Origin: Lentisphaerota bacterium
GTDB lineage: Bacteria > Verrucomicrobiota > Kiritimatiellia > RFP12 > UBA1067
Reading direction: 5' to 3'
Length of the DNA: 9,409 nucleotides
Assembly (NCBI GenBank): GCA_015061765.1
Contig: SUVZ01000124.1
Coordinates: 1-9,409 of the forward strand
Shown here in pieces: positions 1 through 6,895 of the stretch (positions within the stretch are counted from its first letter, which is position 1; each line of letters begins with the position of its first letter). Under the pieces are notes generated by a model that did not search any database, was not told the origin of the DNA, and saw only the letters and a list, made by a program, of their open reading frames with translations. The position numbers and the translations under genes are program-made.

Positions 1-1
1 C

Positions 2-163
2 CGCGGGCAGGGGCTTCCCATATACTCTGCGGCGTGGGAGGCTGTTGAGGGCGCGGACTACGAACTCGAGCCGATGAAGGTCGCCCCCGAGGACGAGCCG
101 CGCGAAGGAATCGAGCGCAGGATCGGCAAGCGCTGTCTGCGAGAGATGGAGGCGGTCCAGTGA
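2..163 (+). CDS. 3' end of an unrecognised protein (partial)
   Basis: The frame read from position 2 is open to the TGA at 161-163 and gives the last 53 residues of a protein that begins before the window. The stretch is rich in Glu, Arg and Pro, ends in ...REMEAVQ, and contains no motif I recognise. It does not resemble the C-termini of the usual queE neighbours QueC, QueD or FolE. Its stop overlaps the GTG start of queE by 4 bases (GTGA, 160-163), so the two are very probably co-transcribed and translationally coupled. The reality of the frame rests on that junction and on codon use like that of the next gene. The function is unknown. Confidence 0.6.
   Translation, partial: RGQGLPIYSAAWEAVEGADYELEPMKVAPEDEPREGIERRIGKRCLREMEAVQ
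148..152 (+). promoter_or_regulatory. Ribosome binding site of queE
   Basis: GGAGG lies 7 bases before the GTG at 160. It fixes that GTG as the queE start, although ATG codons lie nearby (for example codon 5). Confidence 0.7.
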
Positions 164-792
164 AGTACAGGATGCGGGAGATATTCTCGACCATACAGGG
201 AGAGGGCCGCAATACCGGGCTTCCGGCGACTTTCATACGGTTCGCCGGGTGCAATCTCAGCTGCCCATGGTGCGACACTCGCCGTCAAACCAAGGAGATG
301 CTCACGCTCGCGGAGATAATGGCGAAGGTGCGGAAGCTGAAGAATCGCGCCGTCGTCGTGACAGGCGGCGAACCGACGATGGTTGTAGGGCTCGGGGATG
401 TGCTGTCGAAACTGAAGGATGAGGGGTATTGGCTGGCGCTTGAGACGAACGGCTTGAAGTCCATTCCTGAAATAGGGCTGTTCGACTATGTGGCAGTGTC
501 GCCGAAATACCTCTACCGTGCGAAATATGTCGGCGATTCGATTCTGAAGAAGGCTGATGAGGTGCGGATTGTCGCCGAAAGCACCGAGATGGAGTCATTC
601 TGCCGCAAGATGCGCGAAAGCATCACCGCCACGGACTATTACATTTCGCCTCTCGACGAGAACGGAAAGATGCATTACCGCCGGGCGTTCAACCTGATGC
701 TCAGGCTCAATTCATCCGTTTCCGTCAAGACGGCGCCCTGGCCGCCGTGGTCCATTTCAATCCAGACTCACAAGGTGTTGGGACTCAAGTGA
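160..792 (+). CDS. queE: 7-carboxy-7-deazaguanine synthase QueE (radical SAM)
   Basis: QueE converts 6-carboxy-5,6,7,8-tetrahydropterin to 7-carboxy-7-deazaguanine, the ring contraction on the way to preQ0 and queuosine or archaeosine-type 7-deazaguanines. The protein has 210 residues, a normal length. It opens with the family signature EIFSTIQGEG (residues 7-16). The cluster motif follows: Cys31, Cys35 and Cys38 in CNLSCPWCDT, the CX3CX2C pattern that ligates the radical-SAM 4Fe-4S cluster. TGGEP at 68-72 is the SAM-binding glycine motif, and the end IQTHKVLGL matches the typical QueE C-terminus. The start is GTG, supported by GGAGG 7 bases upstream and a 4-base overlap with the previous stop. 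No other queuosine gene is visible, so QueC and QueD must lie elsewhere or upstream. The cytosolic location is inferred from the family. Confidence 0.95.
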   Translation: MKYRMREIFSTIQGEGRNTGLPATFIRFAGCNLSCPWCDTRRQTKEMLTLAEIMAKVRKLKNRAVVVTGGEPTMVVGLGDVLSKLKDEGYWLALETNGLKSIPEIGLFDYVAVSPKYLYRAKYVGDSILKKADEVRIVAESTEMESFCRKMRESITATDYYISPLDENGKMHYRRAFNLMLRLNSSVSVKTAPWPPWSISIQTHKVLGLK

Positions 793-794
793 CA

Positions 795-2090
795 ATGAAG
801 TGGCTGCTCTACAACGCGCTCTTTTCGGTTGCATACGTCGCCGTGCTTCCTTCATTTCTTCTGCGCATGAAGCGTCGAGGCGGCTACCGGGCGCGCATGG
901 GCGACCGTTTCGCCAGATATCCGGAGGATGTGCTTGCAAACCTCTCGGGCTGCGCAGAGTCATCGCGGATATGGATACATGCCGTAAGCGTAGGCGAAGT
1001 GCAGGTGGCAGGGCAGTTGATGCGCGCATTGCGCAAGGCTGATCCGGCCATTCGGTTTGTGTTTTCGACCACGTCATCAACCGGCTGGCGCACAGCCGAG
1101 AAGGAAGTGTCGGACCAGGACATCCTGATCTACAATCCTCTGGACTTTCCCGGCCTTGTCAAAAGGGCGTTTGACGCAATCCGGCCCAGGGCGATAATCC
1201 TAACCGAGACGGAGATATGGCCGAACTTCATACGCGAGGCGAAACGCAGGCGCGTTCCGCTGTTCCTTGCCAATGCGCGCATATCCGACCGAAGTGCGCC
1301 AAGATACAGGGCCCTGCGGTGGTTCTTCGGTGAAGTGTTCAGATGCTTCACCAAGACATACGTGCAGAGCGACCTTGATGCGGACAGGCTTGTTGCCGCC
1401 GGTGCGGACCGTGCGACCATGGAGGTGACGGGCAGCTTCAAGTTCGATGTGGCGAGACGCCGCCCGGAGAAGGAGACGGAACTTCGCGCGTGGGCGGGTG
1501 ACGGACGCATCCTTCTTGGCGGCAGCACCTGGCCGGGTGAGGATGAAGCTCTCCTGCGCATTCTTCCCGAACTCCCTGCGGATGTGAAGCTTGTGATAGC
1601 GCCGCGCCATTTCGAGAAGGCGGATGCCGTAGAGGAGAACATCGCAAAGGCGGGATTCCGCTGCATCCGCAGATCTCGCGGAGAGTCGACGGCGGACACC
1701 ATGCCGGATGCTGGTCCAAGACCTGTGTTTCTCGCCGATACCACGGGAGAACTCATGGGACTGTTCGGAATCGCGTCGGCGGCGTTTGTCGGAAAGAGCC
1801 TGTGTGCACATGGTTCGCAGAACATGATTGAACCTTGCCTGTGTGGAATTCCGACGGTTGTCGGACCTTACACCGAGAACTTCCGTCCGGTTATGAGCGA
1901 CCTTTTGGCGGCGGATGCGATCGTTCAGGTCGAGGACGAGAACGGGCTTCGCGCGGTTTTGAAGAGTTTCTTTGATCCTGTGCGGCATGAATGCGCCAGT
2001 GCGCTCGGGGAAAGGGCGAAAAAGGCCGTGGAACGCAGAAGGGGGGCGACGGAGAGATGCGCAAGCGACATCTTGTCATTGTTGGCCTGA
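795..2090 (+). CDS. waaA: 3-deoxy-D-manno-octulosonic acid (Kdo) transferase WaaA/KdtA
   Basis: WaaA transfers Kdo from CMP-Kdo to the lipid A precursor at the inner membrane (glycosyltransferase family 30). The protein has 431 residues, close to the roughly 425 of the E. coli enzyme. An N-terminal hydrophobic anchor (about 4-23, LLYNALFSVAYVAV) is followed by HAVSVGE (62-68), whose Glu68 aligns with the conserved essential Glu. Further family blocks are ETEIWPNF, LANARISDRS, TGSFKFD, IAPRHFEKA, DTTGELMGLFGIA and a C-terminal IEP...GPYTENF donor-site block. The ATG at 795 aligns exactly with the E. coli N-terminus (MLELLYTALL against MKWLLYNALF). A GTG at 789 overlapping the queE stop is a possible alternative start. 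The gene begins 2 bases after queE and has no strong Shine-Dalgarno, which suggests coupling. Its presence shows a Gram-negative outer membrane with Kdo. Confidence 0.93.
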   Translation: MKWLLYNALFSVAYVAVLPSFLLRMKRRGGYRARMGDRFARYPEDVLANLSGCAESSRIWIHAVSVGEVQVAGQLMRALRKADPAIRFVFSTTSSTGWRTAEKEVSDQDILIYNPLDFPGLVKRAFDAIRPRAIILTETEIWPNFIREAKRRRVPLFLANARISDRSAPRYRALRWFFGEVFRCFTKTYVQSDLDADRLVAAGADRATMEVTGSFKFDVARRRPEKETELRAWAGDGRILLGGSTWPGEDEALLRILPELPADVKLVIAPRHFEKADAVEENIAKAGFRCIRRSRGESTADTMPDAGPRPVFLADTTGELMGLFGIASAAFVGKSLCAHGSQNMIEPCLCGIPTVVGPYTENFRPVMSDLLAADAIVQVEDENGLRAVLKSFFDPVRHECASALGERAKKAVERRRGATERCASDILSLLA

Positions 2091-3367
2091 TCGCCGCCTA
2101 TGCGATCGCGGGATTGGTGTCCACCCCGAAGATCCGCCATGCGTGGTGGTATCTCCAGGAGAATGTCAACCGGCAGTTTTCGACATTCTGCGGACTTTCG
2201 GCGGCGAGCTGTCTGTTCCCGTGGTGTATTCCCGCAGGGTTGGAGTCCTATCGGAACATGTGTGAACGGGGCGTGCCGTCCAGGGTGGATCCCGAGCTCT
2301 TCTCGCTCGCGCTTGGTGTCGGTGACGCGCTTGAGACGATTGACGCCCGTGTGATGACCGTTGCGCGCTTCAAGGCTCTGCTTGAGGATTTCAAGGCGAG
2401 AAACGGAAGCTGCAGGGTCTGGTGCTTCGGACGTTTCGACTATTGCCTTACGCCGGCCGTGAGCCTGAGTTTCAATCGCCTTCACACTCTGTTTTCGGAC
2501 GACAGGATGTTCGAGCGGTTTGCCGCCGCGCGGATATACACGCCGGCCGCACTCTTCGCATGCTACGTAGGCGACTATTCCGATATCGCGCCCGCGTTCG
2601 CCGATGTGCCTGCATACGGGGCCGTCCGGGGCTTCTTTACGTCGCCGCGAGTCCTGTTCCGTCCTGCGGGGAAGGGTGCTTTGGCTTCCGTGAACGTTGC
2701 TTGCTTCACGCCGTTTGACGTCAAGTTTCCGCTCTGGATAGAGCGGGGCGGGGCGGACGCGAAGATGTTCCTTGACTTCGAGGACGGATACGAGATTGTG
2801 CAGGAGGCACGGCGGGAGGCGCTGCTCGGATTTGACTATGCCGACAAGGGCATGGCGACGAACGCCATCGCATGCTGGGCCAAGGCTGCTTCGGTGAACC
2901 CCCGAGATCCGATACTGATTGAACTTTCGGACGCGCTGGACAAGGAGGCGAGATCCTATCTTGCCATCGGCAACGTGAATGGCGCCTTGCGGTGCTATGA
3001 GAACCGGCTTGAGGTGTTCCCCAAGGATGTCACAGCCGTACACAACTTTGGCGTGTGCCTCAAGAAGGCCGGGCACCACAAGGCTGCGGCGCGCGTGTTC
3101 GCCAGGGCCGTGGAGATGGATCCGCTGATGGATGCGCATAGACTGGAGTTGATAGACTGTGCTGATGCAGCCGGGCATCCCGACATTGCGGTACGCCAGA
3201 TCGATGTCCTCCTGAAACGTCGTCCCGACGATCTGGAACTGAAAAAGCGCAGGGCGAACATCCTTGTGCGGATGCATCTTGAAAGAACGAAGGCGCGGCA
3301 GCCGAAAAACGACAGTACGCCGTCCCGCTATCTTGATCCCCCTAAAGCGAAAGGAAAGAGAAAATGA
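2057..3367 (+). CDS. Membrane-anchored TPR protein with an unassigned N-terminal half
   Basis: This 436-residue protein of unknown function begins with a short basic segment and one hydrophobic helix (about 5-21, HLVIVGLIAAYAIAGLV), so it is probably an inner-membrane anchor or uncleaved signal. Residues of about 25-255 match no domain I recognise; they contain several Cys and a segment with SDDRMFERF. From about residue 257 to 420 there are tetratricopeptide-like helix pairs: AIACWAKAASVNPRD, ALRCYENRLEVFPKD and AARVFARAVEMDP. They end in a basic tail (KAKGKRK). TPR arrays usually bind protein partners. I chose the ATG at 2057 because it puts the hydrophobic helix at the N-terminus; the frame is also open from an ATG at 1991. 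The gene overlaps waaA by 34 bases and the lipoprotein gene by 4 (ATGA). An envelope role is inferred from the anchor and neighbours only. Confidence 0.85.
   Translation: MRKRHLVIVGLIAAYAIAGLVSTPKIRHAWWYLQENVNRQFSTFCGLSAASCLFPWCIPAGLESYRNMCERGVPSRVDPELFSLALGVGDALETIDARVMTVARFKALLEDFKARNGSCRVWCFGRFDYCLTPAVSLSFNRLHTLFSDDRMFERFAAARIYTPAALFACYVGDYSDIAPAFADVPAYGAVRGFFTSPRVLFRPAGKGALASVNVACFTPFDVKFPLWIERGGADAKMFLDFEDGYEIVQEARREALLGFDYADKGMATNAIACWAKAASVNPRDPILIELSDALDKEARSYLAIGNVNGALRCYENRLEVFPKDVTAVHNFGVCLKKAGHHKAAARVFARAVEMDPLMDAHRLELIDCADAAGHPDIAVRQIDVLLKRRPDDLELKKRRANILVRMHLERTKARQPKNDSTPSRYLDPPKAKGKRK
3351..3355 (+). promoter_or_regulatory. Ribosome binding site of the lipoprotein gene
   Basis: AAGGA lies 8 bases before the ATG at 3364, inside the end of the TPR gene. 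It supports this start, which places a lipobox at the correct distance. Confidence 0.6.
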
Positions 3368-4050
3368 AAAGGATTACCGCCGCTGTAGCGATGGTTGCAA
3401 TCGCCGGTTGCTTCACCGTGAAGGAGACCGGTTTCCCTCAGTCTTCGATCACTGCACTGCCTGAGGGCAGGGATGTGTCGGTGAAGCTGCAGGGATTTGC
3501 CGCGACGATCTTGGATTACATGACTGTTTACGGACATGAAACCGTGTGGGTGAACGGGCGCCCGCGCGGACGCTACGGATGGACGCCGGGACATTACGCG
3601 ACGGTGACGTCTTCGACATATGTCCCCCATGTGCGCAACACGGATTTCTTCCTTGAGCGGGCGAACACAAGCATGGAGACGGCAGGCTTTGCGACCAAGA
3701 CGCAACAGCCTGACTATGTCGTCAATGTCGATTTCAACGGCCCATTCATAACCGATTCGGAAAGAGGCATTGAGGCGCTGTGGATGATTCTGTCGATATT
3801 CTCCGCCGACTATTCCGTGCAGACATGGACGGCCAAGCTCAAGATATACGACAACAAAACGGGTAAGATGGTGTTCCACCACGACTATTCCCAGCGCTAC
3901 GAGGTTGCGGTTTGGGGGCCGCTGCCGATATTGAGTCCGGCGGGGTCGTCAAAGAACACGGCGAATGCCATGCAGAGCTGGTGCCTGACGGCGCTTACGG
4001 ACCGCGTCACCGCCGACGCCTCGGCTTTTCTCGTCTCGAAGGTGAAATGA
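3364..4050 (+). CDS. Putative outer-membrane or periplasmic lipoprotein
   Basis: This 228-residue protein has a classical lipoprotein signal: basic MKR, a short hydrophobic stretch, then the lipobox AIAGC with Cys16 as the acylated residue after signal peptidase II cleavage. The mature part starts FTVKETGFPQ. The centre contains a Tyr/Arg/Gly-rich stretch (RGRYGWTPGHY), then a beta-rich section with DYVVNVDF and TAKLKIYDNKTGKMVF. The repeated YD/DY pattern and late helix recall small domains of lipoproteins that bind envelope components (DUF4136-like in style), but I cannot assign a family. The residue after Cys16 is Phe, not Asp, so the E. coli inner-membrane retention rule would not apply and outer-membrane sorting is the simpler guess. 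The gene overlaps the TPR gene by ATGA and is followed 4 bases later by the amidohydrolase gene. Confidence 0.88.
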   Translation: MKRITAAVAMVAIAGCFTVKETGFPQSSITALPEGRDVSVKLQGFAATILDYMTVYGHETVWVNGRPRGRYGWTPGHYATVTSSTYVPHVRNTDFFLERANTSMETAGFATKTQQPDYVVNVDFNGPFITDSERGIEALWMILSIFSADYSVQTWTAKLKIYDNKTGKMVFHHDYSQRYEVAVWGPLPILSPAGSSKNTANAMQSWCLTALTDRVTADASAFLVSKVK

Positions 4051-4054
4051 CGCA

Positions 4055-4894
4055 ATGATGAACCGGGAGATAATAGATTTCCATACGCATAATTTCCCCG
4101 ATGCCCTTGCGCCTCGCGCCGTGGAGGTTATGGTCGCCAAACTGGAAGGGCGCATGACGCCTGTCGGCGACGGCACTCTGGCTACGCAGCTTTCGGACAT
4201 GGACAAGGCTGGCGTGTCGAAGTCGGTCATATGTTCGATCGCGACAAAGCCTTCGCAGTTCCAGGTGATCCTGGACCGGGCAAAGGCCATGCGTGACGGC
4301 GTATTCGGGAAAGAAGCGGCAGAGCGCCTGGTACAGCTTTGTTCCGTGCATCCTGCGGACAGGGATTTCGAGGTCCATCTCAGGCAGATCGCCGACGAGG
4401 GATTCAAGGGAATCAAGATCCATCCCTACTACCAGGATTTCCGTCTTGACGATCCGCGCGTCGTTCCCTTCTTCAGCGCAGTGCGGGATGCGGGACTGTT
4501 TGCGATATCGCATTGCGGACTGGACCTCGGTTTCACCGAATCTCCGATGACATGCGGGCCGACGCAGATTGCGTCACTCATGCGGGCCGTTCCCGGTCTC
4601 GTATTCGTCGCCGGGCACCTCGGCGGCTGCGGCGGAAATCCGCCGCATGCGACCGATGAATTGCTTGGGTTTCCGACATGCTACATAGACACGGCGGTCC
4701 TGAGCGTGTGCGACAGCGATCCTGAGACTCAACGCGTGATGGCGGAGTGGCCGGCCGACAGGATTGTGTTCGGGACAGACTATTTCTGGCGGGACGAGAC
4801 GCAGCTTGCCGATTGGGTGCGCAGGTTCCGTCCGGATCCGGCTGATCGGCAGAGGATATTCTGCGACAACGCGAAACTGCTGCTGAAGCTGTAA
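4055..4894 (+). CDS. Amidohydrolase-2 family metal-dependent hydrolase
   Basis: This 279-residue TIM-barrel enzyme belongs to the amidohydrolase superfamily (Amidohydro_2 type, which includes decarboxylases such as ACMSD and various hydrolases). The metal site is complete: HTH with His10 and His12 near the N-terminus, GIKIHPYY with Lys121 and His123, SHCG with His153, GHLGG with His188, and FGTDYFW with Asp242. The C-terminal block, in which RQRIFCDNAKLLLKL forms the last helix, is typical of the family. No signal peptide is visible, so it is probably cytosolic. The substrate cannot be told from sequence. The start is the first of two adjacent ATG codons (4055 and 4058), with AAGGTG 10 bases upstream. 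It is the last gene of the first operon: the next gene has its own promoter 26 bases after this stop. Confidence 0.9.
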   Translation: MMNREIIDFHTHNFPDALAPRAVEVMVAKLEGRMTPVGDGTLATQLSDMDKAGVSKSVICSIATKPSQFQVILDRAKAMRDGVFGKEAAERLVQLCSVHPADRDFEVHLRQIADEGFKGIKIHPYYQDFRLDDPRVVPFFSAVRDAGLFAISHCGLDLGFTESPMTCGPTQIASLMRAVPGLVFVAGHLGGCGGNPPHATDELLGFPTCYIDTAVLSVCDSDPETQRVMAEWPADRIVFGTDYFWRDETQLADWVRRFRPDPADRQRIFCDNAKLLLKL

Positions 4895-4919
4895 GCGGAA
4901 TATGTGTCGGATCGCTGAC

Positions 4920-4948
4920 TTGATAAAGAAGACGCGATTTACTATACT
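4920..4948 (+). promoter_or_regulatory. Sigma70-type promoter of the zinc-ribbon/pgsA unit
   Basis: TTGATA (4920-4925), a 17-base spacer and TATACT (4943-4948) make a near-consensus promoter. Transcription would start near 4954, leaving a leader of about 15 bases that is almost entirely the ribosome binding site. It lies in the gap after the amidohydrolase gene and so marks an operon boundary. Confidence 0.8.
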
Positions 4949-4955
4949 ATGCGGC

Positions 4956-4962
4956 AAGGAGG
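4956..4962 (+). promoter_or_regulatory. Strong ribosome binding site of the zinc-ribbon gene
   Basis: AAGGAGG, an ideal Shine-Dalgarno sequence, ends 6 bases before the ATG at 4969. It is the strongest in the window and decides the start. Confidence 0.8.
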
Positions 4963-4968
4963 TGGATT

Positions 4969-5340
4969 ATGGAAGACCACAACAACGGCGAAGAGATTGA
5001 AGTCGCAGATTCCGATGCGGAGAATCAGGATGTCCAGATACAGGATACGGACATTGTGTTTGATTGCCCGCATTGCGGACACAATCTCTGCATCGATTAC
5101 AGGGGCGCGGGGCTTCAGATCAACTGCTCGGAATGCGACGAGCCTGTTCTTGTGCCCATCCCTGACGGCATGAAGATATCGGACCTCGATCTCGACGCGG
5201 GCGAACTGCTGAAGCAGCTGTTCGCGACAAGGCGTCTGCTTCAGCGTGCCGAAGCGCGCGCGGAGGCGTTGGAGATGCGTCTTGAATCGGTGGCCGTGAA
5301 GGTCGGTGAACTGCAGGATGCCTTGCGCAAGGAATCATGA
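4969..5340 (+). CDS. Small zinc-ribbon and coiled-coil protein
   Basis: This 123-residue hypothetical protein has three parts. Residues 1-30 are very acidic and Gln/Asp-rich, probably disordered. Residues 31-62 form a zinc-ribbon-like module with Cys33 and Cys36 (CPHC) and Cys53 and Cys56 (CSEC), a CX2C-X16-CX2C arrangement followed by EPVLVPIPDG. Residues of about 74-120 are a charged amphipathic helix (LLKQLFATRRLLQRAEARAE onward), probably a coiled coil. I recall similar CX2C modules before coiled coils in PVC-group genomes, but cannot check this here. There is no membrane segment. A strong promoter and an AAGGAGG site suggest high expression. The stop overlaps the pgsA start (ATGA), so the two are coupled. 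Function unknown; a regulatory or scaffold role for the phospholipid enzyme is only a guess. Confidence 0.85.
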   Translation: MEDHNNGEEIEVADSDAENQDVQIQDTDIVFDCPHCGHNLCIDYRGAGLQINCSECDEPVLVPIPDGMKISDLDLDAGELLKQLFATRRLLQRAEARAEALEMRLESVAVKVGELQDALRKES

Positions 5341-5969
5341 GAACCAAATCAGCAAAGAGCCTTTTCGTCAACGCGTTGACGTTTTCGCGCGTCCCGTTGA
5401 TATTTCTGTATCTAGCGTTTGCGGTGGCGGGGCAGTTCGGTGATTCGCCGTTCTGTCCGATATTGGCCTGCATTGCGGCAGGAGCGGCGGGTTTCTCCGA
5501 TTTGTTTGACGGTCTGCTCGCCCGCAGATGGGGGGTGGTCTCCGACTTCGGCAAAATGGCGGATCCGTTGATGGACAAGGTGTACTTCATCGTTGCGTTT
5601 CCGTCCCTGGTTTGGCTGGCCGCCGTGCAGGGAGAGTCTTCCGCCCACGCGCTCACGCTCCTTGTGTTCACGGTTTTGTGGATACTCCGCGATCAGTGGG
5701 TGACGTTTCTGCGGTCTGTGGCGACAATGTACCATGCGGATGTCGGAGCGATGTGGCTTGGGAAGGTCCGTACAGCGCTTTCCTTCCCCTGCGCCGGATT
5801 CATCTACATATACCTTGCGTTTCACCGCTGGTGGTCCGATTGCGCCATTTCAGTGGGGTTGCATGTCTGCTTTGCCATTGAAGGATTTCTCATTCTGCTG
5901 AACATCTACTCGTTCATTGTCTACACGAAATCCTATTTCCCGTACATAAAGCGTGCATTGGGCAGATAG
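5337..5969 (+). CDS. pgsA: CDP-alcohol phosphatidyltransferase, probably phosphatidylglycerophosphate synthase PgsA
   Basis: This 210-residue integral membrane protein transfers a phosphatidyl group from CDP-diacylglycerol to an alcohol. The complete family motif DX2DGX2ARX8GX3DX3D is present: Asp55, Asp58, Gly59, Ala62, Arg63, Gly72, Asp76 and Asp80, the residues that bind the two metals and CDP. The N-terminal NALTFSRVPLIF and the later GKVRTALSF are typical of PgsA, which makes phosphatidylglycerophosphate from glycerol-3-phosphate. Phosphatidylserine or other alcohol transfer cannot be excluded. Several hydrophobic helices (about 12-32, 40-54, 84-96, 100-115 and 140-195) fit the six-helix fold. 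The length is somewhat above the roughly 182 residues of E. coli PgsA. The start overlaps the zinc-ribbon stop by ATGA, with AAGGA only 3 bases before it, so translation probably depends on coupling. Confidence 0.88.
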   Translation: MRTKSAKSLFVNALTFSRVPLIFLYLAFAVAGQFGDSPFCPILACIAAGAAGFSDLFDGLLARRWGVVSDFGKMADPLMDKVYFIVAFPSLVWLAAVQGESSAHALTLLVFTVLWILRDQWVTFLRSVATMYHADVGAMWLGKVRTALSFPCAGFIYIYLAFHRWWSDCAISVGLHVCFAIEGFLILLNIYSFIVYTKSYFPYIKRALGR

Positions 5970-6005
5970 TTGCGGCGTGTTTTTGGTGTATGTTCGCGTT
6001 TACGA

Positions 6006-6039
6006 ACCGATGGCGGAGTTTTGTGCCGTCGGTGTTTTT
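6006..6039 (+). terminator. Intrinsic terminator after pgsA
   Basis: A 9-base-pair stem, ACCGATGGC (6006-6014) with GCCGTCGGT (6025-6033), including one G-U pair, encloses a 10-base loop and is followed by G and five T (6035-6039). It sits 36 bases after the pgsA stop and faces plus-strand transcription. The minus-strand reading of the same stem is followed by TCGTAAA, a poorer T-tract, so it may only partly stop the opposing operon. Confidence 0.75.
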
Positions 6040-6046
6040 CCCGGGG

Positions 6047-6895
6047 TCAGATAAACTCAAGAATTGTTGGTGTAACGTCCACGAGTGACTTGACATTTGC
6101 CCTGATCTCGGCCTCCTTGGGGCCGAATGATATGAATGGGACCGGGTTGCGCGTATGGCCGCGTTCGCTCATGGACTCGATGTTGCCGTGATCGGATGTT
6201 AACAGGAGCGTTATGCCTGCGGCCTGGGTGAATCGCATGAGAGTTGAGAGAAACGCATCGTATTCCCTGAGGACGGAGCAGGCCCGTTCGTAATCGAGCG
6301 TATGACCGGCGGCATCTGTCTGGAAATATTCGAAAAGCGTGAAGTCGTAGGCCCTCATTACGTCGAACAGATGATGGGCAGCGTCAATGGGACTGATCTC
6401 TGGGATGTTTGGATAGCGGTCACGGATAGTCGTCCGAGTGAGATCCTGCAGGACCGCATCGTCATCGGAGAGATCTGAAATTGTGGATATCGTCTCCGGT
6501 GCTGTGAGAGCCATGATTGTGGTCACGGATTTGAATCTGCGGGACTCAAGTTCGTCGGCGGATTCCACGAGGAATGCGTCTGCGAACTTGACTTTCTTTC
6601 CGCGTGCCCTGAGCTGCAGGAAAAGATTGTCCTGCCGAACCAGATCGCGCAACCCCGGACCGGGAAATCCTTCGCAATGCCGCCCCATGTGTTTTGAGGC
6701 GTTCACTCCCGTGAACATCGTGGCCTGACCTGTTGCGGACTGAGGAAGCCCATCGACGCCGAGATTGGCGTCGATCGGGACGCAGTGCCGCTGCATGAGG
6801 CGGCAAAGGGCCGGACAAACCTCGGGATTTACAGGATTGTCAGCCGCTGGCGGCTTTAGGCCGACGCCGTCTACGAAAAGAAACGCAAACTTCAC
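6047..6895 (-). CDS. Alkaline-phosphatase-superfamily metalloenzyme (phosphoglycerate mutase/phosphopentomutase-like)
   Basis: This 282-residue enzyme has the full metal-binding set of the Metalloenzyme (alkaline phosphatase) superfamily. Asp9 lies in the N-terminal FLFVDGVGL, and Ser53 in GLPQSATGQ aligns with the phosphoserine of cofactor-independent phosphoglycerate mutase. Asp194 and His198 lie in FQTDAAGH, Asp235 and His236 in TSDHGN, and His247 in GHTRNPVPF. It is much shorter than phosphoglycerate mutase (about 510) or phosphopentomutase (about 390), and no large cap domain is evident. Similar compact proteins of unknown function occur in Thermus and Chloroflexi, as I recall. The likely chemistry is phosphate-ester or phosphoryl transfer; the substrate is unknown. 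No signal peptide. The start is GTG at 6895, overlapping the previous stop by 4 bases (GTGA on the minus strand), so it is coupled to the membrane-anchored gene before it. Confidence 0.88.
   Translation of the reverse strand: MKFAFLFVDGVGLKPPAADNPVNPEVCPALCRLMQRHCVPIDANLGVDGLPQSATGQATMFTGVNASKHMGRHCEGFPGPGLRDLVRQDNLFLQLRARGKKVKFADAFLVESADELESRRFKSVTTIMALTAPETISTISDLSDDDAVLQDLTRTTIRDRYPNIPEISPIDAAHHLFDVMRAYDFTLFEYFQTDAAGHTLDYERACSVLREYDAFLSTLMRFTQAAGITLLLTSDHGNIESMSERGHTRNPVPFISFGPKEAEIRANVKSLVDVTPTILEFI

Noticed and set aside
1925..3277. 450-codon open frame on the minus strand, opposite the TPR gene
   Set aside because: The plus-strand protein has a membrane helix, TPR repeats and coupled junctions on both sides. 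The antisense translation has no recognisable domain and is an effect of GC-rich codon use.
4007..4513. 168-codon minus-strand open frame opposite the amidohydrolase
   Set aside because: The plus strand has the HxH and other metal residues of a known family; the opposing frame has no domain and no ribosome binding site.
4895..4919. Possible terminator after the amidohydrolase gene
   Set aside because: Only a 4-base AGCG/CGCT pairing with a long loop and no T-tract was found, so I did not call a terminator. Read-through into the next unit is possible.
5992..6007. Hairpin GTTCG-CGTTTA-CGAAC just before the pgsA terminator
   Set aside because: The stem is only 5 base pairs, overlaps the much better terminator stem at 6006-6033, and has no T-tract on either strand.
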